This document shows positions 15,001 to 27,801 of a stretch of DNA of 64,000 nt, one piece after another; position 1 is the stretch's first letter; every line of letters starts with the position of its first letter. Below the pieces are notes generated by a model. The model searched no databases and was not told the DNA's origin. It saw only the letters and a program-made list of their open reading frames with translations. The position numbers and the translations under genes were made by a program. The stretch comes from Lithodes maja (Eukaryota; Arthropoda; Malacostraca; Decapoda; Lithodidae). The stretch is from assembly GCA_037953745.1 (NCBI GenBank), contig JBAKBP010004452.1, positions 1 through 64,000 of the forward strand. The letters are read 5' to 3'.

Positions 15001-18000
15001 AAGTGAATTGGTCTTGTATGGTGGAGACACGAAGCGGGGTTTAGAGCCTCTATAACTGGGCTATGTACACGAGACGTAGACATGTAATAGAGCTAAAATC
15101 AGCCTAAAGACTAGGCTAGTTAACATTGAATTGACCAAAATAATATTCTCTCGAAAAATATTTTCTGAGATTGGACACTAAAGTGAATTGGTCTTGTATG
15201 GTGGAGACACGAAGCGGGGTTTAGAGCCTCTATAACTGGGCTATGTACACGAGACGTAGACATGTAATAGAGCTAAAATCAGCCTAAAGACTAGGCTAGT
15301 TAACATTGAATTGACCAAAATAATAATCTCTCGAAAAATATTTTCTGAGATTGGACACTAAAGTGAATTGGTCTTGTATGGTGGAGACACGAAGCGGGGT
15401 TTAGAGCCTCTATAACTGGGCTATGTACACGAGACGTAGACATGTAATAGAGCTAAAATCAGCCTAAAGACTAGGCTAGTTAACATTGAATTGACCAAAA
15501 TAATATTCTCTCGAAAAATATTTTCTGAGATTGGACACTAAAGTGAATTGGTCTTGTATGGTGGAGACACGAAGCGGGGTTTAGAGCCTCTATAACTGGG
15601 CTATGTACACGAGACGTAGACATGTAATAGAGCTAAAATCAGCCTAAAGACTAGGCTAGTTAACATTGAATTGACCAAAATAATATTCTCTCGAAAAATA
15701 TTTTCTGAGATTGGACACTAAAGTGAATTGGTCTTGTATGGTGGAGACACGAAGCGGGGTTTAGAGCCTCTATAACTGGGCTATGTACACGAGACGTAGA
15801 CATGTAATAGAGCTAAAATCAGCCTAAAAACTAGGCTAGTTAACATTGAATTGACCAAAATAATATTCTCTCGAAAAATATTTTCTGAGATTGGACACTA
15901 AAGTGAATTGGTCTTGTATGGTGGAGACACGAAACGCGGTTTAGAGCCTCTATAACTGGGATATCTACACGAGACGCAGCCATATAATAGAGCTAAAATC
16001 AGCCTAAAAACTAGGCTAGTTAACATTGAATTGACCAAAATAATATTCTCTCGAAAAATATTTTCTGAGATTGGACACTAAAGTGAATTGGTCTTGTATG
16101 GTGGAGACACGAAACGCGGTTTAGAGCCTCTATATCTGGGATATCTACACGAGACGCAGCCATATAATAGAGCTAAAATCAGCCTAAAAACTAGGCTAGT
16201 TAACATTGAATTGACCAAAATAATATTCTCTCGAAAAATATTTTCTGAGATTGGACACTAAAGTGAATTGGTCTTGTATGGTGGAGACACGAAACGCGGT
16301 TTAGAGCCTCTATAACTGGGATATCTACACGAGACGCAGCCATATAATAGAGCTAAAATCAGCCTAAAAACTAGGCTAGTTAACATTGAATTGACCAAAA
16401 TAATATTCTCTCGAAAAATATTTTCTGAGATTGGACACTAAAGTGAATTGGTCTTGTATGGTGGAGACACGAAACGCGGTTTAGAGCCTCTATAACTGGG
16501 ATATCTACACGAGACGCAGCCATATAATAGAGCTAAAATCAGCCTAAAAACTAGGCTAGTTAACATTGAATTGACCAAAATAATATTCTCTCGAAAAATA
16601 TTTTCTGAGATTGGACACTAAAGTGAATTCGTCTTGTATGGTGGAGACACGAAACGCGGTTTAGAGCCTCTATAACTGGGCTATCTACACGAGACGCAGC
16701 CATATAATAGAGCTAAAATCAGCCTAAAAACTAGGCTAGTTAACATTGAATTGACCAAAATAATATTCTCTCGAAAAATATTTTCTGAGATTGGACACTA
16801 AAGTGAATTGGTCTTGTATGGTGGAGACACGAAGCGGGGTTTAGAGCCTCTATAACTGGGCTATCTACATGAGACGTAGACATGTAATAGAGCTAAAATC
16901 AGCCTAAAGACTAGGCTAGTTAACATTGAATTGACCAAAATAATATTCTCTCGAAAAATATTTTCTGAGATTGGACACTAAAGTGAATTGGTCTTGTATG
17001 GTGGAGACACGAAGCGGGGTTTAGAGCCTCTATAACTGGGATATCTACACGAGACGTAGACATATAATAGAGCTAAAATCAGCCTAAAAACTAGGCTAGT
17101 TAACATTGAATTGACCAAAATAATATTCTCTCGAAAAATATTTTCTGAGATTGGACACTAAAGTGAATTGGTCTTGTATGGTGGAGACACGAAACGCGGT
17201 TTAGAGCCTCTATAACTGGGATATCTACACGAGACGTAGACATGTAATAGAGCTAAAATCAGCCTAAAAACTAGGCTAGTTAACATTGAATTGACCAAAA
17301 TAATATTCTCTCGAAAAATATTTTCTGAGATTGGACACTAAAGTGAATTGGTCTTGTATGGTGGAGACACGAAACGCGGTTTAGAGCCTCTATAACTGGG
17401 CTATGTACACGAGACGTAGACATGTAATAGAGCTAAAATCAGCCTAAAAACTAGGCTAGTTAACATTGAATTGACCAAAATAATATTCTCTCGAAAAATA
17501 TTTTCTGAGATTGGACACTAAAGTGAATTGGTCTTGTATGGTGGAGACACGAAGCGGGGTTTAGAGCCTCTATAACTGGGCTATGTACACGAGACGTAGA
17601 CATGTAATAGAGCTAAAATCAGCCTAAAAACTAGGCTAGTTAACATTGAATTGACCAAAATAATATTCTCTCGAAAAATATTTTCTGAGATTGGACACTA
17701 AAGTGAATTGGTCTTGTATGGTGGAGACACGAAGCGGGGTTTAGAGCCTCTATAACTGGGCTATGTACACGAGACGTAGACATGTAATAGAGCTAAAATC
17801 AGCCTAAAAACTAGGCTAGTTAACATTGAATTGACCAAAATAATATTCTCTCAAAAAATATTTTCTGAGATTGGACACTAAAGTGAATTGGTCTTGTATG
17901 GTGGAGACACGAAACGCGGTTTAGAGCCTCTATAACTGGGATATCTACACGAGATGTAGACATGTAATAGAGCTAAAATCAGCCTAAAAACTAGGCTAGT

Positions 18001-19763
18001 TAACATTGAATTGACCAAAATAATATTCTCTCGAAAAATATTTTCTGAGATTGGACACTAAAGTGAATTGGTCTTGTATGGTGGAGACACGAAACGCGGT
18101 TTAGAGCCTCTATAACTGGGCTATGTACACGAGACGTAGACATGTAATAGAGCTAAAATCAGCCTAAAAACTAGGCTAGTTAACATTGAATTGACCAAAA
18201 AAATATTCTCTCGAAAAATATTTTCTGAGATTGGACACTAAAGTGAATTGGTCTTGTATGGTGGAGACACGAAACGCGGTTTAGAGCCTCTATAACTGGG
18301 CTATGTACACGAGACGTAGACATGTAATAGAGCTAAAATCAGCCTAAAGACTAGGCTAGTTAACATTGAATTTACCAAAATAATATTCTCTCGAAAAATA
18401 TTTTCTGAGATTGGACACTAAAGTGAATTGGTCTTGTGTGGTGGAGACACGAAACGCGGTTTAGAGCCTATAACTGGGCTATGTACACGAGACGTAGACA
18501 TGTAATAGAGCTAAAATCAGCCTAAAGACTAGGCTAGTTAACATTGAATTGACCAAAATAATATTCTCTCGAAAAATATTTTCTGAGATTGGACACTAAA
18601 GTGAATTGGTCTTGTATGGTGGAGACACGAAGCGGGGTTTAGAGCCTCTATAACTGGGCTATGTACACGAGACGTAGACATGTAATAGAGCTAAAATCAG
18701 CCTAAAGACTAGGCTAGTTAACATTGAAATGACCAAAATAATATTCTCTCGAAAAATATTTTCTGAGATTGGACACTAAAGTGAATTGGTCTTGTATGGT
18801 GGAGACACGAAACGCGGTTTAGAGCCTCTATAACTGGGCTATGTACACGAGACGTAGACATGTAATAGAGCTAAAATCAGCCTAAAGACTAGGCTAGTTA
18901 ACATTGAATTGACGAAAATAATATTCTCTCGAAAAATATTTTCTGAGATTGGACACTAAAGTGAATTGGTCTTGTATGGTGGAGACACGAAGCGGGGTTT
19001 AGAGCCTCTATAACTGGGCTATGTACACGAGACGTAGACATGTAATAGAGCTAAAATCAGCCTAAAGACTAGGCTAGTTAACATTGAATTGACCAAAATA
19101 ATATTCTCTCGAAAAATATTTTCTGAGATTGGACACTAAAGTGAATTGGTCTTGTATGGTGGAGACACGAAGCGGGGTTTAGAGCCTCTATAACTGGGCT
19201 ATCTACACGAGACGTAGACATGTAATAGAGCTAAAATCAGCCTAAAGACTAGGCTAGTTAACATTGAATTGACCAAAATAATATTCTCTCGAAAAATATT
19301 TTCTGAGATTGGACACTAAAGTGAATTGGTCTTGTATGGTGGAGACACGAAGCGGGGTTTAGAGCCTCTATAACTGGGCTATGTACACGAGACGTAGACA
19401 TGTAATAGAGCTAAAATCAGCCTAAAGACTAGGCTAGTTAACATTGAATTGACCAAAATAATATTCTCTCGAAAAATATTTTCTGAGATTGGACACTAAA
19501 GTGAATTGGTCTTGTATGGTGGAGACACGAAGCGGGGTTTAGAGCCTCTATAACTGGGCTATGTACACGAGACGTAGACATGTAATAGAGCTAAAATCAG
19601 CCTAAAGACTAGGCTAGTTAACATTGAATTGACCAAAATAATATTCTCTCGAAAAATATTTTCTGAGATTGGACACTAAAGTGAATTGGACTTGTATGGT
19701 GGAGACACGAAGCGGGGTTTAGAGCCTCTATAACTGGGCTATGTACACGAGACGTAGACATGT
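1..19763. repeat. 180-bp tandem repeat array, left block (about 110 copies)
   Basis: Head-to-tail copies of one 180-bp unit, nearly all exactly 180 bp and differing at only a few positions. No reading frame of note runs through it. Each unit holds a small hairpin (GCCTA, 5-nt loop, TAGGC), an AAAATATTTT palindrome and a GTTAAC site at the unit joint. Variants are clustered. A type with GAAACGCGG and ATATAATA fills roughly 1-2,160 and returns near 11,400-12,720 and 15,900-17,400; a type with GAAGCGGGG and ATGTAATAGAG fills most of the rest. It could be a host satellite or a virus homologous-repeat region. There are no spacers, so it is not a CRISPR array. Confidence 0.97.
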
Positions 19764-20604
19764 CTATCTATCTATCTATATGCTCTGGCCCAATCCCCAT
19801 TTTGGGGGTAGCCGACTCAAGACAGAGCAAGAACAGGGAAAACACAAAAACAACATAAAACAAAAAATAAACACAGATAAAAAGCACAAACTCACACACA
19901 TCCAGGTCACCCAGGAGAAGACCCAGAGACCAGGGTTACCAAGGTCGCTCCAGCACTCCCCCAGCCCCTGACCACCCGGAGAGGTTCCGATCTCGGCAGG
20001 CAGACATGCAGCGGAGCCAAAGCCACAAGCCCTCCCACCACACTTCCAGGCACACCCTTCATATTAATCGTCCCCCCGGGCCAGGCGCCTGATGGACTAT
20101 TATCTAGTCGAACTTGCGCCCGACCCCTTACTCCAAATGACCACGTGTTCACTCAACTATTCACAAGCATTCTCCATTCACTCCTGTCCACCACCACTTC
20201 CTCTGCCTGATCTATAGTCATTCCTCTATCATCCAAAGCCTTTCTTACACAGTCTCTCCATCTCAATGGGGGTCTTCCTGCCCTTCTATCTCCCCTTGTA
20301 CCTGACTCACATATTCTCTTTGTAAGCCTTTCATCTCCCATTCGTTCAACATGACCATACCAGCTCAGCACCCTTCTGTCCACTCTGGCTGACAAATGTT
20401 CCTGCTGCCCCACTCTCCTACGTATCTCTTCATTCCTCAATCTGTCTCTACGAGTAACTCCACACATACTCCTCAAGCAGCTCATCTCCATCACATCCAG
20501 CCCTCTTTTCTCTTTTTTCTTCAGAGCCCATGTCTCAGCCCCATACATCACTGTTGGCACAACAATTCCTTGATACAGTGCACTTTTTACATGACATGTA
20601 ATTT
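19764..20604 (-). mobile_element. 5'-truncated non-LTR retrotransposon (LINE) inside the satellite
   Basis: An 841-bp block interrupts a 180-bp repeat unit. It is flanked by a perfect 12-bp direct repeat, ACGTAGACATGT, at 19,752-19,763 and 20,605-20,616, the target-site duplication of an insertion. Read on the minus strand it starts inside the C-terminal part of a reverse-transcriptase polyprotein, runs through a roughly 390-bp 3' UTR, and ends in a (TAGA)n microsatellite next to the duplication. Such microsatellite tails and 5' truncation are usual for RTE/CR1-like LINEs. The exact clade is not determined. Confidence 0.9.
20153..20560 (-). pseudogene. C-terminal fragment of LINE endonuclease-reverse transcriptase
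   Basis: This 135-codon frame is the end of a non-LTR retrotransposon ORF2, downstream of the catalytic RT core. It carries the run typical of this region: a YGAETWAL segment, then LSWYGHVERM, then a GRPPLRWRDCVRKAL-type segment before the stop. The RT catalytic motif and the endonuclease domain are absent because the element is 5' truncated, so the copy cannot move by itself. The family was recognised by eye from these motifs. Confidence 0.85.
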
Positions 20605-22625
20605 ACGTAGACATGTAATAGAGCTAAAATCAGCCTAAAAACTAGGCTAGTTAACATTGAATTGACCAAAATAATATTCTCTCGAAAAATATTTTCTGAG
20701 ATTGGACACTAAAGTGAATTGGTCTTGTATGGTGGAGACACGAAGCGGGGTTTAGAGCCTCTATAACTGGGCTATGTACACGAGACGTAGACATGTAATA
20801 GAGCTAAAATCAGCCTAAAAACTAGGCTAGTTAACATTGAATTGACCAAAATAATATTCTCTCGAAAAATATTTTCTGAGATTGGACACTAAAGTGAATT
20901 GGTCTTGTATGGTGGAGACACGAAGCGGAGTTTAGAGCCTCTATAACTGGGCTATGTACACGAGACGTAGACATGTAATAGAGCTAAAATCAGCCTAAAA
21001 ACTAGGCTAGTTAACATTGAATTGACCAAAATAATATTCTCTCGAAAAATATTTTCTGAGATTGGACACTAAAGTGAATTGGTCTTGTATGGTGGAGACA
21101 CGAAGCGGGGTTTAGAGCCTCTATAACTGGGCTATGTACACGAGACGTAGACATGTAATAGAGCTAAAATCAGCCTAAAAACTAGGCTAGTTAACATTGA
21201 ATTGACCAAAATAATATTCTCTCGAAAAATATTTTCTGAGATTGGACACTAAAGTGAATTGGTCTTGTATGGTGGAGACACGAAGCGGGGTTTAGAGCCT
21301 CTATAACTGGGCTATGTACACGAGACGTAGACATGTAATAGAGCTAAAATCAGCCTAAAAACTAGGCTAGTTAACATTGAATTGACCAAAATAATATTCT
21401 CTCGAAAAATATTTTCTGAGATTGGACACTAAAGTGAATTGGTCTTGTATGGTGGAGACACGAAGCGGGGTTTAGAGCCTCTATAACTGGGCTATGTACA
21501 CGAGACGTAGACATGTAATAGAGCTAAAATCAGCCTAAAAACTAGGCTAGTTAACATTGAATTGACCAAAATAATATTCTCTCGAAAAATATTTTCTGAG
21601 ATTGGACACTAAAGTGAATTGGTCTTGTATGGTGGAGACACGAAGCGGGGTTTAGAGCCTCTATAACTGGGCTATGTACACGAGACGTAGACATGTAATA
21701 GAGCTAAAATCAGCCTAAAAACTAGGCTAGTTAACATTGAATTGACCAAAATAATATTCTCTCGAAAAATATTTTCTGAGATTGGACACGAAAGTGAATT
21801 GGTCTTGTATGGTGGAGACACGAAGCGGGGTTTAGAGCCTCTATAACTGGGCTATGTACACGAGACGTAGACATGTAATAGAGCTAAAATCAGCCTAAAA
21901 ACTAGGCTAGTTAACATTGAATTGACCAAAATAATATTCTCTCGACAAATATTTTCTGAGATTGGACACTAAAGTGAATTGGTCTTGTATGGTGGAGACA
22001 CGAAGCGGGGTTTAGAGCCTCTATAACTGGGCTATGTACACGAGACGTAGACATGTAATAGAGCTAAAATCAGCCTAAAAACTAGGCTAGTTAACATTGA
22101 ATTGACCAAAATAATATTCTCTCGAAAAATATTTTCTGAGATTGGACACTAAAGTGAATTGGTCTTGTATGGTGGAGACACGAAGCGGGGTTTAGAGACT
22201 CTATAACTGGGCTATCTACACGAGACGTAGACATATAATATAGCTAAAATCAGCCTAAAAACTAGGCTAGTTAACATTGAATTGACCAAAATAATATTCA
22301 CTCGAAAAATATTTTCTGAGATTGGACACTAAAGTGAATTGGTCTTGTATGGTGGAGACACGAAGCGGGGTTTAGAGACTCTATAACTGGGCTATCAACA
22401 CGAGACGTAGACATATAATATAGCTAAAATCAGCCTAAAAACTAGGCTAGTTAACATTGAATTGACCAAAATAATATTCTCTCGAAAAATATTTTCTGAG
22501 ATTGGACACTAAAGTGAATTGGTCTTGTATGGTGGAGACACGAAACGCGGTTTAGAGCCTCTATAACTGGGATATCTACACGAGACGTAGACATATAATA
22601 TAGCTAAAACCAGCCTAAAAACTAG
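20605..22625. repeat. 180-bp tandem repeat array, middle block (about 11 copies)
   Basis: The array resumes in phase right after the LINE target-site duplication and continues in the same orientation, mostly as the GAAGCGGGG type. The last units near 22,200-22,600 change to the ATATAATATAG type before the orientation flips. Confidence 0.96.
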
Positions 22626-22978
22626 CCTAGTTTTTAGGCTGATTTTAGCTCTATTATATGTCTACGTCTGATTTTAGCTATATTATATGTCTACGTCTCG
22701 TGTAGATATCCCAGTTATAGAGGCTCTAAACCGCGTTTCGTGTCTCCACTATACAAGACCAATAATTAACTTTAGTCGTGTTTCGTGTCTCCACCATACA
22801 AGACCAATTCACTTTAGTGTCCAATCTCAGAAAATATTTTTCGAGAGAATATTATTTTGGTCAATTCAATGTTAACTAGCCTAGTTTTTAGGCTGATTTT
22901 AGCTATATTATATGTCTACGTCTCGTGTAGATAGCCCAGTTATAGAGGCTCTAAACAGCGTTTCGTGTCTCCACCACA
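22626..22978. repeat. Inverted and rearranged repeat units
   Basis: About two truncated copies of the 180-bp unit lie in the opposite orientation. The left junction is palindromic: the unit end CTAAAAACTAG is followed directly by its own reverse complement. Inside, a short TCTACGTCT-bounded segment is repeated and one unit has a duplicated GTGTCTCCAC portion with a deletion. At the right border the forward orientation returns within the AATAATATTC part of the unit. Confidence 0.93.
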
Positions 22979-25568
22979 AAATAATATTCTCTCGAAAAAT
23001 ATTTTCTGAGATTGGACACTAAAGTGAATTGGTCTTGTATGGTGGAGACACGAAGCGGGGTTTAGAGCCTCTATAACTGGGCTATCTATACGAGACGTAG
23101 ACATGTAATAGAGCTAAAATCAGCCTAAAGACTAGGCTAGTTAACATTGAATTGACCAAAATAATATTCTCTCGAAAAATATTTTCTGAGATTGGACACT
23201 AAAGTGAATTGGTCTTGTATGGTGGAGACACGAAGCGGGGTTTAGAGCCTCTATAACTGGGCTATCTACACGAGACGTAGACATGTAATAGAGCTAAAAT
23301 CAGCCTAAAGACTAGGCTAGTTAACATTGAGTTGACCAAAATAATATTCTCTCGAAAAATATTTTCTGAGATTGGACACTAAAGTGAATTGGTCTTGTAT
23401 GGTGGAGACACGAAGCGGGGTTTAGAGCCTCTATAACTGGGCTATGTACACGAGACGTAGACATGTAATAGAGCTAAAATCAGCCTAAAGACTAGGCTAG
23501 TTAACATTGAATTGACCAAAATAATATTCTCTCGAAAAATATTTTCTGAGATTGGACACTAAAGTGAATTGGTCTTGTATGGTGGAGACACGAAGCGGGG
23601 TTTAGAGCCTCTATAACTGGGCTATGTACACGAGACGTAGACATGTAATAGAGCTAAAATCAACCTAAAGACTAGGCTAGTTAACATTGAATTGACCAAA
23701 ATAATATTCTCTCGAAAAATATTTTCTGAGATTGGACACTAAAGTGAATTGGTCTTGTATGGTGGAGACACGACGCGGGGTTTAGAGCCTCTATAACTGG
23801 GCTATCTACACGAGACGTAGACATGTAATAGAGCTAAAATCAGCCTAAAGACTAGGCTAGTTAACATTGAATTGACCAAAATAATATTCTCTCGAAAAAT
23901 ATTTTCTGAGATTGGACACTAAAGTGAATTGGTCTTGTATGGTGGAGACACGAAGCGGGGTTTAGAGCCTCTATAACTGGGCTATCTACACGAGACGTAG
24001 ACATGTAATGGAGCTAAAATCAGCCTAAAGACTAGGCTAGTTAACATTGAATTGACCAAAATAATATTCTCTCGGAAAATATTTTCTGAGATTGGACACT
24101 AAAGTGAATTGGTCTTGTATGGTGGAGACACGAAGCGGGGTTTAGAGCCTCTATAACTGGGCTATGTACAAGAGACGTATACATGTAATAGAGCTAAAAT
24201 CAGCCTAAAGACTAGGCTAGTTAACATTGAATTGACCAAAATAATATTCTCTCGAAAAATATTTTCTGAGATTGGACACTAAAGTGAATTGGTCTTGTAT
24301 GGTGGAGACACGAAGCGGGGTTTAGAGCCTCTATAACTGGGCTATGTACACGAGACGTAGACATGTAATAGAGCTAAAATCAGCCTAAAGACTAGGCTAG
24401 TTAACATTGAATTGACCAAAATAATATTCTCTCGAAAAATATTTTCTGAGATTGGACACTAAAGTGAATTGGTCTTGTATGGTGGAGACACGAAGCGGGG
24501 TTTAGAGCCTCTATAACTGGGCTATGTACACGAGACGTAGACATGTAATAGAGCTAAAATCAGCCTAAAGACTAGGCTAGTTAACATTGAATTGACCAAA
24601 ATAATATTCTCTCGAAAAATATTTTCTGAGATTGGACACTAAAGTGAATTGGTCTTGTATGGTGGAGACACGAAGCGGGGTTTAGAGCCTCTATAACTGG
24701 GCTATGTACACGAGACGTAGACATGTAATAGAGCTAAAATCAGCCTAAAGACTAGGCTAGTTAACATTGAATTGACCAAAATAATATTCTCTCGAAAAAT
24801 ATTTTCTGAGATTGGACACTAAAGTGAATTGGTCTTGTATGGTGGAGACACGAAGCGGGGTTTAGAGCCTCTATAACTGGGCTATGTACACGAGACGTAG
24901 ACATGTAATAGAGCTAAAATCAGCCTAAAGACTAGGCTAGTTAACATTGAATTGACCAAAATAATATTCTCTCGAAAAATATTTTCTGAGATTGGACACT
25001 AAAGTGAATTGGTCTTGTATGGTGGAGACACGAAGCGGGGTTTAGAGCCTCTATAACTGGGCTATGTACACGAGACGTAGACATGTAATAGAGCTAAATT
25101 CAGCCTAAAGACTAGGCTAGTTAACATTGAATTGACCAAAATAATATTCTCTCGAAAAATATTTTCTGAGATTGGACACTAAAGTGAATTGGTCTTGTAT
25201 GGTGGAGACACGAAGCGGGGTTTAGAGCCTCTATAACTGGGCTATGTACACGAGACGTAGACTTGTAATAGAGCTAAAATCAGCCTAAAAACTAGGCTAG
25301 TTAACATTGAATTGACCAAAATAATATTCTCTCGAAAAATATTTTCTGAGATTGGACACTAAAGTGAATTGGTCTTGTATGGTGGAGACACGAAACGCGG
25401 TTTAGAGCCTCTATAACTGGGATATCTACACGAGACGCAGCCATATAATAGAGCTAAAATCAGCCTAAAAACTAGGCTAGTTAACATTGAATTGACCAAA
25501 ATAATATTCTCTCGAAAAATATTTTCTGAGATTGGACACTAAAGTGAATTGGTCTTGTATGGTGGAGA
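22979..25568. repeat. 180-bp tandem repeat array, right block (about 14 copies)
   Basis: Forward-oriented units continue to the end of the array. The array stops abruptly inside a unit at TGGTGGAGA, where unique-type sequence beginning TGTCGTGCC starts. The same TGTCGTGCC sequence recurs at 28,442 next to a different left neighbour, so this edge is a recombination or insertion junction. Confidence 0.95.
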
Positions 25569-25990
25569 TGTCGTGCCTAAATAGACAAATTGCTCGTTTT
25601 GTCAAATCGTTTGTGCCTTTTGACCATTTGAGCAAATCGTTAGAGGGTCCTGACCACTTTGCCAAATATGCATCATATTTGACAAAGTCGGCAAAATGGA
25701 CAATCGATTGAAACTATTAATTGCTGTTGTCAATGCTATTAAATTTAGCTACATTTCCGCTACATTAGCTGAATTCGATTTAGTGGCAAGTTTTGTCTGT
25801 AATATCAAGACTTCTAGCAACATTTGGACCAATTTGAATAATAATAATCTGGAGTAGAGGGTATTTATTTTTCTAACCATGTTGAATCGCTAGATAAAAT
25901 CTAGCACTATTTTATATCTTGGTAACTCTGATGACAATTTAATTCTACCAATCAGATAAAAGGTAATGTCTCCACCTCAATGTTGTAGTC
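25569..25990. repeat. Duplicated non-coding segment with a hairpin, upstream of a gene-family copy
   Basis: No gene is seen here. The segment is a close copy of 28,442-28,827; both stand upstream of a gene-family ORF that starts ATGAAGTCC. It contains a strong hairpin at 25,656-25,688: arms of 15 bp with one mismatch around a 3-nt loop, centred on CAAATATG-CAT-CATATTTG. Flanking short TTTTGNC/GCAAA inverted motifs extend the symmetry imperfectly. A GATAAAAGG TATA-like box lies at 25,955-25,963, about 28 bp before the start codon. Confidence 0.8.
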
Positions 25991-26266
25991 ATGAAGTCCA
26001 ATTTAACGATAACGGGTTATACTCTGCAGGATAACATACATATCCTTCACAAGTCATGTCCCAATTATTATAATAGATACCCAACCTTCCCAGAATGTGA
26101 CCCCTTCGCAAAGATGTGGTTGAGTGTCAACCGAAGTGATCATTATTATTATCACGTCACCATAAATAATTTAAGCCGAGAAATTTGGAATGATTTCTTT
26201 GTTTATAATAAACTTTTTTTAACCAGAAAAATGTGTTTCTTTTCCACCTCTTGTAAAAGGATTTGA
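25991..26266 (+). pseudogene. Repeat gene family, copy 1 (internally deleted)
   Basis: A 91-codon frame starting at an ATG behind a TATA-like box. The N-terminal part (YTLQDNIHILHKSCP) matches the start of the other family copies at 28,828 and 29,439. It then jumps to a C-terminal piece (HHVTINNLSREIWN-like) that sits much further downstream in fuller copies, so the middle is missing. The final residues read into a 3' gene-end module that includes AATAAA at 26,207. The family is not recognised. This copy is probably a non-functional remnant. Confidence 0.65.
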
Positions 26267-26329
26267 TATCCGTGTTATATACATTTGGATAACGAAAAGT
26301 GTTTTGTTTTGTTCGCTAAAGGGTATAAT

Positions 26330-26338
26330 TATATAAAG
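26330..26338 (+). promoter_or_regulatory. TATA box of family copy 2
   Basis: TATATAAAG lies 30 bp before the ATG at 26,368. An identical arrangement, with the same sequence from box to start codon, precedes the copy at 30,630. The short spacing would put transcription start very close to the start codon. Confidence 0.6.
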
Positions 26339-26367
26339 GGTGATCACCAACCCCCAATGAGATAGTC

Positions 26368-27487
26368 ATGGCCTCCTCATTGGGTTCTTCTTCTCTGGAG
26401 GACATTATACGTATCCTTAGTTCGTCGTGTCCAAAATATGATCACCCCATCTTCTTAAAGACATTGTCGATTATCAACCTTGAGTCAGCTATGGAGAAGC
26501 GGGATAAGGTGATACTCCTGACAGCCTTCGTGGTGAAACGCATGTGGCCCACGGATCTACGCGAAGCCGTCAACCGTCGTCTGCTGGAGCGGGCGGTTTC
26601 CGAGAACATGTTGGAGAGTGAGCTGTTGAATGTCCAATGGAAATATTACAAACATTATTTTTTCCGACCGAGAGCTGGGTCATATAGGAGGAGCAACCAT
26701 GGAAGAATTGGTGTTGGTGTTGTGGGATTTCTTCGAGATACACCGACACTACACCACCGTCTTCCAACACCGTTCTCGCGTTAGAGACAATTTTCGCAGA
26801 ACTCTCCGATACAATTTTCGCAGAATTAACCACTATAATATAGACTTGAACAGTTACCTGAAGGGGGTTATCTAAGTACACGACCTATCCATGTATTCAA
26901 TGAACCAATCTATAGGGTATAATCTACATTATTTTCACGTCTCATTAACCATGAGTAAGTTAAGCCAAGATATTTGGAAAGAGGCGTACCAATTACACAC
27001 AAGTTCGGAACCTCATCATGTTGAGTTTTGGCAATGTGGAAATGTGAAGGAAAAATTAAAGAATTGGTATCAAAGGTATGGGCTGGACTATATTGTAGAG
27101 GTCTCACCATTCTACCAAAATGTTAACAAAATAGTATCGCGGGTCCTCTCTTTCATAAATCCCCGGGAAAAGAGCCCGCCAAAATATCGAAGGCTTGAGG
27201 GAGAGGTCTCCCGATATCCCTTTTACAATAACGTTAAACAGGCGGTGTCGAGGGTCCTCCCTTTCACTATTTCGAAGCGAAAGAGGGGCCCAATAGAATC
27301 AGTCTTTCTATACGAAAGATTTTTCATGTGGCGGGCGTGGTTGGAGTATTATCGGGAATTGGGTCTCACCATTCCTATCTGTACCCCACAAGGATTTGCG
27401 GACAGTCTTTTGGACAATGAAAGGGAGACACTAAAATGGCTAACATTGGCTCTGACAGCTAACATGAATGAAATCTACCATTGCTAA
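26368..27487 (+). pseudogene. Repeat gene family, copy 2 (one frameshift, one stop)
   Basis: A gene of about 370 codons by outline, now broken. Frame 1 runs from the ATG at 26,368 to about 26,640, then coding similarity moves to another frame. A TAA at 26,873 interrupts that frame, and the last part (26,891-27,487) is open again. The product is unrecognised: the N-terminal part is helical and Leu/Val rich (KVILLTAFVVKRMW), the middle has DLREAVNRRLLERAVSENML, and the C-terminal part is basic and aromatic (FWQCGNVKEKLKNWYQRYG). No catalytic motif or membrane anchor was seen. The part 26,891-27,487 (198 codons, own ATG) could still be expressed. It is nearly identical to 31,130-31,715. Confidence 0.7.
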
Positions 27488-27489
27488 CC

Positions 27490-27801
27490 TCCGGGGTTTT
27501 TATATATAACCCTTTTTTATTCAGAGCCGTACTACTCACACCTCCGTCACGTGTGTGCAGCACGGTGTGGTGTAGCCAGTTGAGAACCTGAACTCACGAT
27601 TACAGATAGACCAAAGTCTTAGATTACGATTTGGGCCTTGAGGGGTGTGGCCAGTGGATTGAATAATTACTAGTTTGGGCCTGTGATTGGCTGTATATAA
27701 ATCCTCAGACCACCTCTCGTCCACATTACATTACACCCCTATTGTTCATATAAAAAGGCTGAGGCGGGCTAGTAAAGTTATCAGCACCAGTAATAGTACC
27801 A
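27490..27801 (+). promoter_or_regulatory. 3' gene-end module followed by CCAAT/TATA promoter cassette
   Basis: No gene. The left part (GGGGTTTTTATATATAACCC, then TTTTATTCAGAGCCGTA) is a form of the module found after other genes (31,796, 35,488, 36,163). The stretch 27,520-27,580 is also present as an inverted copy near 63,425-63,505. The right part has an inverted CCAAT box (TGATTGGCT, near 27,684), TATATAA at 27,694-27,700 and a second TATA box, TATAAAAAGG, at 27,749-27,758 followed by CTGAGG. The same cassette stands at 62,575, 63,679 and 63,926. Confidence 0.6.

Noticed and set aside
1..25568. CRISPR-like regular repetition
   Set aside because: The 180-bp units are contiguous, with no unique spacers and no cas genes, and all context is eukaryotic.
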